Source: Arachidicoccus ginsenosidivorans | Lineage (GTDB): Bacteria > Bacteroidota > Bacteroidia > Chitinophagales > Chitinophagaceae | Length of the DNA stretch: 64,000 nt | Assembly: GCF_007971385.1 (NCBI RefSeq) | Contig: NZ_CP042434.1 | Span: 3,410,001 to 3,474,000 of the forward strand | Direction of reading: 5' to 3' | In this document: positions 40,663-49,251 of the stretch, in pieces | Position numbering within the stretch: the stretch's first letter is position 1 | Layout: each line of letters starts with the position of its first letter | Notes under the pieces: generated by a model | Databases searched by the model: none | Told to the model about the DNA's origin: nothing | The model's input: only the letters and a program-made list of their open reading frames with translations | Translations under genes and position numbers: made by a program

Positions 40663-40967
40663 GTAATCTGTTTAGAAGGGTAATATACCATAAAATCGTC
40701 AAAGTCACTCTTTTTATCGGGGATAATCTTTGTTTAGTGTTATAACATGAAATAAAGTAATTACAAATCAAATGCATATACAGAAGTTGGCCCTATATTT
40801 TATAAAACACACCCTGCTGAATACCTTCAATTATTAAAGTATTCAGCAGGGTGTGTTGCTAGAGATTGATTTTAGGATAAGCGATCAATAAAATGTGATG
40901 GACCACTTACTGATCAAAGTATCCTTACCAGATAAGGTCATTTTCCGGTAAAATTAGCTTATTCGCA
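40663..40967. other. intergenic region between rfaE2 and panD
   Basis: Holds only the panD terminator (40806-40857). No gene or other element is visible. Confidence 0.5.
40806..40857 (-). terminator. strong hairpin after panD
   Basis: A perfect 19-bp stem (40806-40824 with 40839-40857, 14-base loop) lies 110 bp after the panD stop. A-rich sequence on the plus side gives U residues in the leftward transcript. Confidence 0.75.
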
Positions 40968-41318
40968 TTATGGCAGTCTATTGGTGCCTTCTTTTGGAAA
41001 AACCACCTGGGGCTGGAATTGCTTTGCCTCTTCAAAATCCATCAGCGCATAAGAAATAATAATAATAATATCACCTACGGCCCCTTTTCTGGCAGCAGGA
41101 CCATTCAGGCAGACGGTACCACTATTTCTTTTGCCTTTAATCAGATAAGTCTCTATACGCTCACCGTTATTTACATTAACGATCTGTACCTTTTCTCCTT
41201 CAATCATCCCTGCTGCTTCCATCAGCGCCTCGTCCAGGGTCAGACTACCTACGTAATTCAGGTTGGCCTCTGTTAATACTGCCCGGTGGACTTTGGATTT
41301 TAATACCTCAACTAACAT
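40968..41318 (-). CDS. panD: aspartate 1-decarboxylase
   Basis: Makes beta-alanine for pantothenate and CoA synthesis. A 116-residue pro-enzyme that cuts itself at the Gly-Ser bond in [11 protein letters not shown] (residues 21-31), leaving a pyruvoyl group on the new Ser. VYLIKG-type strings and [16 protein letters not shown] near residue 75 are conserved. It is followed on the same strand by nothing else and preceded by dapD with a 10-bp gap, so they form a likely operon. Confidence 0.95.
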   Translation of the reverse strand: MLVEVLKSKVHRAVLTEANLNYVGSLTLDEALMEAAGMIEGEKVQIVNVNNGERIETYLIKGKRNSGTVCLNGPAARKGAVGDIIIIISYALMDFEEAKQFQPQVVFPKEGTNRLP

Positions 41319-41328
41319 ACTTATTTAT

Positions 41329-42135
41329 TTAGACGGCTACGTTAAAATCACGCAGTGCGTCATTGAGACTAGTTTTAAGATCTGTGCTGGCTTTTCTTTG
41401 GCCAATAATCAACGCACAATTTACATTGTAAGTGCCCGCAGCAAACTGCTTAGGATAGCTACCTGGGATAACCACGCTTCTGGCCGGTACCCGGCCTTTT
41501 GTTTCAACGGGCTTATCTCCGCTGACATCAATAATCTTGGTAGATTTGGTGAGTACTACATTAGCGCCCAAAACGGCTTCTTTTTCTACGATAACCCCTT
41601 CTACTATGATGCTTCGACTGCCGATAAAGCATCCGTCCTCGATGATAACTGGAGAAGCTTGCAAGGGTTCCAGTACACCGCCGACACCGACGCCACCACT
41701 TAAATGAACGCCTTTGCCAATCTGTGCACAGCTGCCCACTGTGGCCCAGGTATCCACCATCGTGCCTTCGTCTACATAGGCGCCAATATTAACATAGCTC
41801 GGCATGAGGACTACATTTTTACCCAAAAAAGCGCCGTAACGGGCCACAGCATGTGGAACTGCCCGTACGCCCAGGGAAGCATAATCCTTTTTCAATAACA
41901 TTTTATCATAAAACTCAAAAGGCGCCAAGTCCCAGGTCTGCATTTTCTGGATACCAAAATATAATAAAATGGCCTGTTTAACCCACTCGTTTACCTGCCA
42001 GCCATTATCCACGGGGGCGGCTGTGCGCAGTCTACCCTTGTCTACTTCTTCGATAACGCTTTTAACGCAGTCCACGTATTTTGGATTTTCCAGAAGGGAC
42101 CTGTCTTGCCAGGCGGCTTCAATAAGTTCTTTCAT
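41329..42135 (-). CDS. dapD: 2,3,4,5-tetrahydropyridine-2,6-dicarboxylate N-succinyltransferase
   Basis: A 268-residue left-handed beta-helix acyltransferase for diaminopimelate and lysine synthesis. MKELIEAAWQDR is the conserved N-terminus; the open frame starts 10 codons earlier. Hexapeptide repeats occupy about residues 100-210, including VGGVLEPLQASPVIIEDGCFIGSR in its usual place. It uses succinyl-CoA. It is 10 bp upstream of panD on the same strand and divergent from the Sua5 gene. Confidence 0.95.
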   Translation of the reverse strand: MKELIEAAWQDRSLLENPKYVDCVKSVIEEVDKGRLRTAAPVDNGWQVNEWVKQAILLYFGIQKMQTWDLAPFEFYDKMLLKKDYASLGVRAVPHAVARYGAFLGKNVVLMPSYVNIGAYVDEGTMVDTWATVGSCAQIGKGVHLSGGVGVGGVLEPLQASPVIIEDGCFIGSRSIIVEGVIVEKEAVLGANVVLTKSTKIIDVSGDKPVETKGRVPARSVVIPGSYPKQFAAGTYNVNCALIIGQRKASTDLKTSLNDALRDFNVAV

Positions 42136-42197
42136 TATAATTTTAATTTTTAATGGATTTTGCAAAATTAATGTTTCACTTGGATTAATTTAGCATA

Positions 42198-42815
42198 ATG
42201 GTAAAAGACTTTGCAATTGACCTTGAGCAGTGCCTGAACTGCCTAAAGGGGGATGGTATATTCCTGTATCCTACAGATACCGTCTGGGGACTAGGGGCTG
42301 ATGCGACTAATGAGGCTGCTGCCCAGCGAATTATGCATCTAAAAAATCGACCTGTCAACAAGAGTTTTGTCATATTGGTGGCAGATGAGCGCCAATTAGC
42401 CCAGTATGTTAAAAATATAGATAGCCGTATTATGACCTATTTAGATCAATTTAGCAAACCCACCACAGTTATTTATCCAGGTGCTCATGGCCTGGCACCT
42501 ACCGTAATGGCAGATGATGGTTCGGTGGCCATCAGGATCTGTAAGGACGGTTTTTGTCAGCAGGTTTTACGACAATCAGGCAAGCCCCTGATCAGCACTT
42601 CGGCTAATCTTAGCGGTCAGCCTACACCAACTTTATTTGCTGAAATTGATCCATTAGTGATTAAAGGAGTTGATTATGTGGTCAGACATCGGCAGCAAGA
42701 TATGCAGAGGGCTGCCCCTTCTACCATTATTAAGTGGCATCCTGAATGGCTCTCGCAAAATGAAAATGATGCTAAAAATCCTGAAAAAAGTCCGATAGAA
42801 ATTATCCGGGCATGA
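42198..42815 (+). CDS. tsaC: L-threonylcarbamoyladenylate synthase (Sua5/YrdC/YciO family)
   Basis: Makes threonylcarbamoyl-AMP, the intermediate for t6A at position 37 of ANN-reading tRNAs. A 205-residue protein with YPTDTVWGLGADATNEAA near residue 24, KNRPVNKSFVILV near 50, and LISTSANLSGQPTP near 131, all conserved in the family. There is no C-terminal Sua5 extension. It is divergent from dapD. Confidence 0.9.
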   Translation: MVKDFAIDLEQCLNCLKGDGIFLYPTDTVWGLGADATNEAAAQRIMHLKNRPVNKSFVILVADERQLAQYVKNIDSRIMTYLDQFSKPTTVIYPGAHGLAPTVMADDGSVAIRICKDGFCQQVLRQSGKPLISTSANLSGQPTPTLFAEIDPLVIKGVDYVVRHRQQDMQRAAPSTIIKWHPEWLSQNENDAKNPEKSPIEIIRA

Positions 42816-43197
42816 CTTTATCCTTGGGAAGTTAATATTATTATTGTTGAACCATGTTGAACATTATTAACTAGGGATATATATAATAAATGCAGTAAAC
42901 AGGCCCCAAAACGGGCGTTGATCGGAAAATGAGCACCTATTTTTAAACAGCTGGTTGGAAGATTTGCGACCCTTTACAGAATCAAGTGATGGTAGTTAAA
43001 GCTAAGAAGTTCAGGCCTTGATCTGGCGCTTGAATGACGCAAGGCCTAATATGAATAAATTATTTATTGTATAGATATTTTAAAAACAATAATTTGCAAA
43101 TTTACATGACCTCTATATTAATTTTGTATTAACTTACGGAACATAGGGTACTTAAAACAGCTTAGCGGGTTACTTTTGCACAAAATAATGATCAGTT
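42816..43197. other. 382-bp intergenic region before the phosphate genes
   Basis: No gene. An 8-bp inverted repeat (AGGCCTTG 43013-43020 with CAAGGCCT 43040-43047) and the TACTTTTG promoter box at 43171-43178 are the only elements I see. Confidence 0.5.
43171..43178 (+). promoter_or_regulatory. candidate -7 box for the DUF47/PiT operon
   Basis: TACTTTTG, matching TAnnTTTG, lies 20 bp before the start codon. No clear TTG box is found at the usual distance upstream, so this is tentative. Confidence 0.35.
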
Positions 43198-43845
43198 ATG
43201 GGACTAAACAACTTTGGGAAAATTTTTATGCCGAAGAATAGGATCTTCTATGATCTGTTTGAAAGTGTGGCCGAGACCCTGACCACTATGGGAAGAGAGC
43301 TCAAACGGATGGTAGATGAGTCTGATCGAGATAAACGGGCTGTGGTCGTTTCCAGGCTGGAAGATCTGGAACACAAAAACGATGAAGCCACCCATCAGCT
43401 CTTTACTGAGCTTGGTAGGAACTTCATTACACCCTTCGACAGAGAAGATGTTCACGCCCTGGCCATGTCCCTTGATGATGTTGCCGATTGCATTTATGCC
43501 TCCGCCAAAAAAATTCACTTTTACAATGTTAACCCCAATGAAACCAGCATCCAGAAAATGGCTGAACTCATTGAGCTGGGGACCAAAGAAATTCAGGTAG
43601 CAGTCAATTGCCTCAGGGATATGAAACACCTGAGAAAAATGACCGAATCTTTGATCCGTATCAATAGTATAGAGAATCAGGCCGATGATATATATGATCT
43701 GAGTATTGAAAAACTCTTCCAGGTAGAAGAAGATTTTAAAAGTCTGATCAAGAAAAGGGAAGTGTTTCAGGTAATGGAAAAAGTAGTCGATAAAATGGAA
43801 GATGCTGCCAATACAGTAGAATCCATTATTATTAAGTACTCTTAA
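43198..43845 (+). CDS. DUF47 phosphate transport regulator
   Basis: A 215-residue all-helical cytoplasmic protein of the DUF47/PhoU-like family. FFPKNRIFYDLFE-like N-terminus, TPFDREDVHALAMSLDDVAD near residue 78 and EKVVDKMEDAANTVESI near the C-terminus are diagnostic. These proteins bind to and regulate PiT transporters. It is followed by pit with a 37-bp gap, so one operon is likely. Confidence 0.93.
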   Translation: MGLNNFGKIFMPKNRIFYDLFESVAETLTTMGRELKRMVDESDRDKRAVVVSRLEDLEHKNDEATHQLFTELGRNFITPFDREDVHALAMSLDDVADCIYASAKKIHFYNVNPNETSIQKMAELIELGTKEIQVAVNCLRDMKHLRKMTESLIRINSIENQADDIYDLSIEKLFQVEEDFKSLIKKREVFQVMEKVVDKMEDAANTVESIIIKYS

Positions 43846-43882
43846 GTCTATTACCCAAACACCTAAACATAAATAACAGGCT

Positions 43883-44926
43883 ATGTTCGGATTTTCCGCA
43901 TTATTAATTGTTGTCATTGTCCTGGCCCTGATATTTGATTATATCAATGGGTTCCATGATGCCGCCAATTCAATTGCAACGATTGTTTCTACCAAAGTAT
44001 TAACTCCTTTTCAGGCGGTTTTGTGGGCCGCACTCTGGAATTTTGTTGCTTATTTTGTTTTTAAGGAGCATAAAGTTGCCAATACGGTTGCCAAGACCAT
44101 TCATCCGGAATATATTACCATGACGATTATTCTGGCAGGAATCGTCGCTGCCATCGTCTGGAACTTGATTACTTGGTGGTTTGGAATTCCATCCAGCTCC
44201 TCCCATACACTTATAGGTGGTTTTATCGGTGCAGCACTTGCCAAAGTAGGACACTTTGAAGTCATTGAAATGGTCAATCTGGGCAAAACAGTTTTGTTTA
44301 TCTTTTTGTCTCCCATTATCGGGATGTTCCTGGCCTTTGTAATAACGGTCATTATTAACTGGATTGCCCGAAAATCTCCGCCCTACAAAGCCGAAAAATG
44401 GTTTAAAAGGTTGCAATTGGTTTCTTCTGCTGCTTTCAGTCTGGGGCATGGAGGTAATGATGCTCAAAAAGTAATGGGATTGATTACCGTAGCCCTGCTC
44501 TTGGAAAGAAACGGTGGAGCCCCACTGGCTGAAAATGCCCCGATCCTGGAGACCATGCTGCACAATAACTGGATTCCATTTGCCTGTTATACCGCCATTG
44601 GCCTAGGGACAATGAGTGGTGGCTGGAAAATTGTTAAAACCATGGGCTCAAGAATCACCAAGGTAACGCCTATTGAAGGTGTTGCAGCGGAATCTGCGGC
44701 TGCATCTACCTTGATTCTGACCGAAGCCATGGGTATCCCAGTCAGCACCACCCACACGGTATCTGGTGCTATTATGGGGGTAGGTGCTACCAAAAGGCTT
44801 TCTGCAGTCCGTTGGGGCGTTACCGTGAACCTGGTCTGGGCATGGATACTTACCATCCCTGTCAGTGCCCTTATGGCAGCTATTGTTTATTGGGTCTTAA
44901 GGCATTTGTTTCATCTACCAGCTTAA
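43883..44926 (+). CDS. pitA: inorganic phosphate transporter, PiT family
   Basis: A 347-residue inner-membrane carrier for phosphate (with metal) coupled to cations. FDYINGFHDAANSIATIVSTKVL near residue 16 and SAAFSLGHGGNDAQKVMGL near 183 are the two repeated PiT signatures with GANDxxN-type residues. STTHTVSGAIMGVG near 286 completes the second half. It has about eight to nine membrane segments. DUF47 is directly upstream. Confidence 0.95.
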   Translation: MFGFSALLIVVIVLALIFDYINGFHDAANSIATIVSTKVLTPFQAVLWAALWNFVAYFVFKEHKVANTVAKTIHPEYITMTIILAGIVAAIVWNLITWWFGIPSSSSHTLIGGFIGAALAKVGHFEVIEMVNLGKTVLFIFLSPIIGMFLAFVITVIINWIARKSPPYKAEKWFKRLQLVSSAAFSLGHGGNDAQKVMGLITVALLLERNGGAPLAENAPILETMLHNNWIPFACYTAIGLGTMSGGWKIVKTMGSRITKVTPIEGVAAESAAASTLILTEAMGIPVSTTHTVSGAIMGVGATKRLSAVRWGVTVNLVWAWILTIPVSALMAAIVYWVLRHLFHLPA

Positions 44927-45103
44927 AGGAAGGGTACCCATTTTTGGATTGAATCTTACAATTTTACATCCTAAACAACACATTTCCGCTTAAGTTTATG
45001 TGTGCTATGTAAGCTTTGTCCCTGGTAATCATTCAATTAAAGAAGGTCAGGACGACTCAAAGACACCCATACCTAATTACTTTTTTAGTTGCCATTAGAA
45101 AGG

Positions 45104-45737
45104 GCAGGTTTACCGATACAAGGCAAATTTGTGCGTAGTCGTTTGATTTATAGATATTTAATAGATTTATTGAAATTTATTAAAAGTTTTTGTTGCGCAA
45201 AATTAAAGCCTGCATTCATCAAAATTAAAGCTGCAGGTTTGCCAATTCAGAGCAGATTTGTGTTTAGACATTTGATTTATAAGTATTTAATAAAATTACT
45301 GAAAATTATTTAAAGTTTTTGTTGCGCAAAATTAAAGTCTGCATTCAGCAAAATTAAAGCTGTAGGCTTGCTAATTCAGAGCAGATTTGTGTTTAGTCGT
45401 TTGATTTATAAGTATTTAATAAAATTACTGAAAATTATTTAAAGTTTTTGTTGCGCAAAATTAAAGTCTGCATTCATCAAAATTATAGCTGCAGGTTTGC
45501 CAATTCAGAGCAGATTTGTGTTTAGTCGTTTGATTTATAAGTATTTAATAAAATTACTGAAAATTATTTAAAGTTTTTGTTGCGCAAAATTAAAGCCTGC
45601 ATTCATCAAAATTAAAGCTGCAGGTTTGCCAATTCAGAGCAGATTTGTATTTAGTCGTTTGATTTATAAGTATTTAATAGATTTACTGAAAATTATTTAA
45701 AGTTTTTGTTGCGCAAAATTAAAGTCTACATTCAGCA
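45104..45737. repeat. 129-bp tandem repeat array, about five units
   Basis: Units begin at 45104, 45233, 45362, 45491 and 45620, an exact 129-bp period, with the last fading near 45737. Each contains TTTTTGTTGCGCAAAATTAAAG with the palindrome TTGCGCAA, a second AAAATTAAAG, and a hairpin of 9 bp. The period is a multiple of three, yet units 2-5 have a TAA in the only long frame, so I consider the array non-coding. The first unit is the most divergent. Confidence 0.9.
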
Positions 45738-46061
45738 TTCTAAATCTGTGCCCAGCAATAACAAAATCTAGATTTCGTAAATTCAAAATTTTGCCCTCGC
45801 TAAAATGAAAATCTTCCCGCCATTTAAAGGTATGTTATGGCTAATTCTGTGCCTATCTACAGTTAATTAATAAGCTGTCCTTTCTCAATTACCGCAAAAA
45901 ATTATTGCAGCAGCGTACAAAATTCAGCTGTCGGGTCCAGTGTTATTTTTGTTTTTTTTCACAGTCGTTATGCTTCCTTATCTATGTATTAATATTTCAG
46001 AAAAATGCTGAAAAATCATTAAAAATTTTAGAATAAAAATTTAGTTTGGTATTAATACGTT

Positions 46062-46106
46062 GATTATCAATAAAACTATTTATTTGTGTAGTGGTATTGT
46101 AGTGGC
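46062..46106 (+). promoter_or_regulatory. shared regulatory element upstream of the GH3 gene
   Basis: A stretch of about 45 bp that matches 48862-48907 upstream of susC. Common parts are TTATCAATAAAA, TATTT, and TGTAGT-GT-TTGTAG-GGC. It starts about 178 bp before the GH3 start codon. A regulator site or promoter shared by the glucan genes is inferred. Confidence 0.6.
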
Positions 46107-46239
46107 AATTATTTTGGCGACGGCTCCAAAGAATGCAAACTTTACCTAAATGTTTTTAACATAAAGATTAGGTTCATTTAGTTCCGTTATCATTTTAATA
46201 ATTTTTTATTCCATTAAACAAAATATTGTTTTTATCTAT

Positions 46240-48590
46240 ATGCGTTATTTTCCGATCCATTTAAGTAAAGCCCTCCTTTTAGGGAAAAAGCCATTTGCCT
46301 TATTATGCATGGCTACCGTCAGCTCGTTATTTTTGGTTTTGCCCAACCCAATTCAGGCAAAAACCCTTGATACGGCAGGTGCACATTTTGTGCATCAATT
46401 AATGCAAAAAATGACGCTAAAAGAGAAAATCGGACAACTTAACTTATCCGTCATGTCGGGTGGGGCCGTAACCGGAACTATTATGAGTCATGATATTGCT
46501 GCCAAAATTAAATCGGGTCAGATGGGCGGTATATTCGGGATATGGGATCCCGCCCAAATAAAAGCCGTTCAAAAAACGGCTGTGGATTCCTCCAGATTAC
46601 ATATTCCGCTCATTTTTGGCTTAGATGTGATTCATGGACATAAAACGGTGTTCCCTGTTCCCTTGGCGCTGTCCAGTACTTGGGACACTTCACTTTTGAA
46701 AAAAGTAGCACGGGTGGCCGCCACGGAGGCGGCAGCAGACGGTGTAAACTGGATCTATTCGCCGATGGTAGATATTACCCGGGATCCTCGTTGGGGTCGG
46801 GTAGTGGAAGGAGCCGGGGAAGACCCTTTTTTAGGTAGCCAGGTGGCCAGGGCCATGGTGGAGGGTACCAGGGTATGGGTAACGACCTGGCTAAAAATAA
46901 TACGGTTATGGCCTGTGTCAAACACTTTGCTTTATACGGGGCTGCGGTGGCCGGCAGGGAATATAATAGTGTTGATATGAGCCCGCAGCAAATGTTTGAA
47001 TACTATCTGCCACCTTATAAAGCGGCCATTGATGCCGGAGCTGGAAGTGTTATGACTTCCTTTAATGACATCAACGGGTTACCATCTACCGCTAACAGTT
47101 GGCTTTTGACAACACTATTAAGGAAAAAATGGGGATTTAATGGTTTTGTGACCAGTGATTATGGCTCAGTTGCTGAACTTTCTACCCATGGCCTGGGAAC
47201 CCCATCCGAAGTGGCTGCCTTAGCGCTTAATGCCGGCACTGATATGGAAATGGTAGGAGATCTGTATATAGAGACCATCCAAAAGTCCGTAGAACAAGGC
47301 AAAGTAAGTGAAGCTACCATTAATCAGGCCTGTGAAAGAATCCTGATGGCAAAATATAAACTTGGACTCTTTCAAAACCCTTATTTATATATAGATGCAC
47401 AGCGGGCGAAGACAGAGGAACTGTCGCCCGCTCATAAGGCATTGGCACGCCAGGCAGCGTCCAGCACTTTTGTATTGCTGAAAAATGATCAGACGCTTCC
47501 ATTGACTGCTAAAGGTACCATTGCGGTTATCGGCCCCCTTGCGGACAGCAAAGTGAATATGGTGGGTGCCTGGAATATTGCCGGCAATCCTGAAGATTGT
47601 ATTACGGTACTGGAAGGGATTAAAGAAGCGACTCAGGGGAAGGCCAATATCATTTATGAAAAAGGTGCCAATATCACAGATGACCCATTGTTAAAACACC
47701 GGGTCAATGTATTTAAAAAAGAAATCAGCACAGATAAGCGCAGTGCTACAAAAATGATTCAGGATGCAGTAAGGGCGGCAAATAATGCCGATGTAATCCT
47801 GGCCGTTGTGGGTGAAGCTGCTGATATGAGCGGCGAGGCCGCCAGTAGAATGCATATTAATATTCCAAAGAGTCAACAAAAACTCCTGCAAGCATTAAAA
47901 GCAACGGGCAAACCTCTGGTCATTGTCTTATTCAATGGGCGTCCTTTGACGCTGAACTGGGCCAACGAAAATGCCTCGGCTTTATTAGACGTGTGGTTCC
48001 CGGGCACTGAAGCGGGGAACGCTGTAGCGGATGTAATTTTTGGAAAAGTCAATCCTTCTGGTAAGCTCTCCATGAGTTTCCCTAAATCCGTAGGTCAGGT
48101 GCCTATTTATTATAACCATAAACGGACAGGCAGGCCTTTTAATGACACCTCCAGTGCTTCAAAATATAAGTCTGACTATCTGGACGGATCTAATTTACCG
48201 CTTTATCCTTTTGGTTATGGATTAAGTTATACCACTTTTCGCTATGGGCCTGTCAGGGTCTCTGACAAGGTAGCATCAGCGAGCCAGCATATTACGGCAA
48301 CGGTAAAAGTAACTAATACCGGTAAATACAAAGGAACAGAAACAGTTCAGTTATATATAACGGATCCGGTAGCTCGCGTCACCAGAAGTGTTCAGGATCT
48401 GAAAGGGTTTAAAAAAGTAACCTTAAAGCCTGGTGAAAGTAAGGACGTCAGTTTTATCATTACCCCCGAGCTTTTAAAATACTACGATTACAATTTAAAT
48501 TATGATTGGGATCCCGGTGAATTTATTTTAAGAATCGGCACTAATTCAAGGGATACACAGGCAGCGGTCATACATTATAAAAAGGATTAA
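46240..48590 (+). CDS. bglX: GH3 beta-glucosidase (BglX-like), one frame break (783 residues when repaired)
   Basis: Exported glycoside hydrolase family 3 enzyme, predicted to remove terminal beta-glucose from oligosaccharides in the periplasm. The signal peptide ends near residue 46 (PIQAKT). KIGQLNL and WIYSPMVDITRDPRWGR lie in the first domain. The nucleophile Asp is in FVTSDYGSVAE in the second part, followed by the C-terminal domain and a fibronectin III-like tail. The frame breaks at GAGGGT (46863-46865). One extra G restores EGYQGMGND and 2352 bases. First gene of the glucan locus. Confidence 0.93.
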
Positions 48591-49251
48591 CAGTCTATTG
48601 ATTAGGATTTCGTAAAGAGAAAGCAGATCGGAGGAAGTGGTTTAATAAAAATTAAGCGTGTTGTATTAGGAATATTTCAAATGTAAGAGGTTTGTTTTTT
48701 GGTGTTTTTTTATGGTCTCCCCATTAAGCGATATAAATACAATTTGGTTTAACGCTACATTCATTTGGCTGTATTCAATCGACTGTTAAATAAAATTCAG
48801 GATTTATTAAGAAAATGAAGAGAAATTTTGGCTTTTGTGAATCATTGTGTGTTAACTGATTGGTTATCAATAAAAGTATTTTGTTTTGTAGTAGTGTTGT
48901 AGGGGGCGTTTATTTTTTTTGCCACCTAAAAGTGCAAAACTTTGTTCTTGATTTTTAACAAACTAAAATTCGTTTACCATTATTCAGTTAAAAGAGAATC
49001 ATCTATCCTGTCAATAATTATATCATTTAATATTATAATAAGATGAATAACTTAAAAAAATTATAAATGGTCATCATATATGGAAAGACCGCCATTTGTC
49101 GGTTGATGGAATCTACAACCAAAGTAAGCCAATTGTTTTTATGAAATGTAAAACCCAAATCAAAAACCTAGGCGCTGGTCAAATCCTTTGTGGCTCAAAA
49201 AACACATCGTATACCATCCAGTGAATAAACAAAACCAAAAAATTTAAGTAT
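48591..49251. other. 661-bp intergenic region upstream of susC
   Basis: No gene. Contains the element at 48862-48907 shared with the GH3 upstream region and an A/T-rich leader to susC. Confidence 0.55.
48862..48907 (+). promoter_or_regulatory. shared regulatory element upstream of susC
   Basis: Near-identical over about 45 bp to 46062-46106. The end TGTAGTAGTGTTGTAG resembles a -7 type box with GT repeats. It is about 345 bp before the susC start. Confidence 0.6.

Larger units (their letters stand above)
44927..46239. other. 1.3-kb gene-free region upstream of the glucan locus
   Basis: Holds the five-unit 129-bp tandem repeat at 45104-45737, then AT-rich sequence and the element at 46062-46106 shared with the region upstream of susC. 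I find no gene: the repeat frame has a stop in nearly every unit. Confidence 0.6.

Noticed and set aside
45089..45313. 75-codon open frame in the first 129-bp repeat unit, with a multiple-of-three period
   Set aside because: The same frame has a TAA in each of the later units, composition is very Lys/Leu/Ile-rich, and no ribosome site is visible. It is a by-product of the repeat.
45104..45737. CRISPR array
   Set aside because: Units are 129 bp and contiguous, with no unique spacers and no cas genes.
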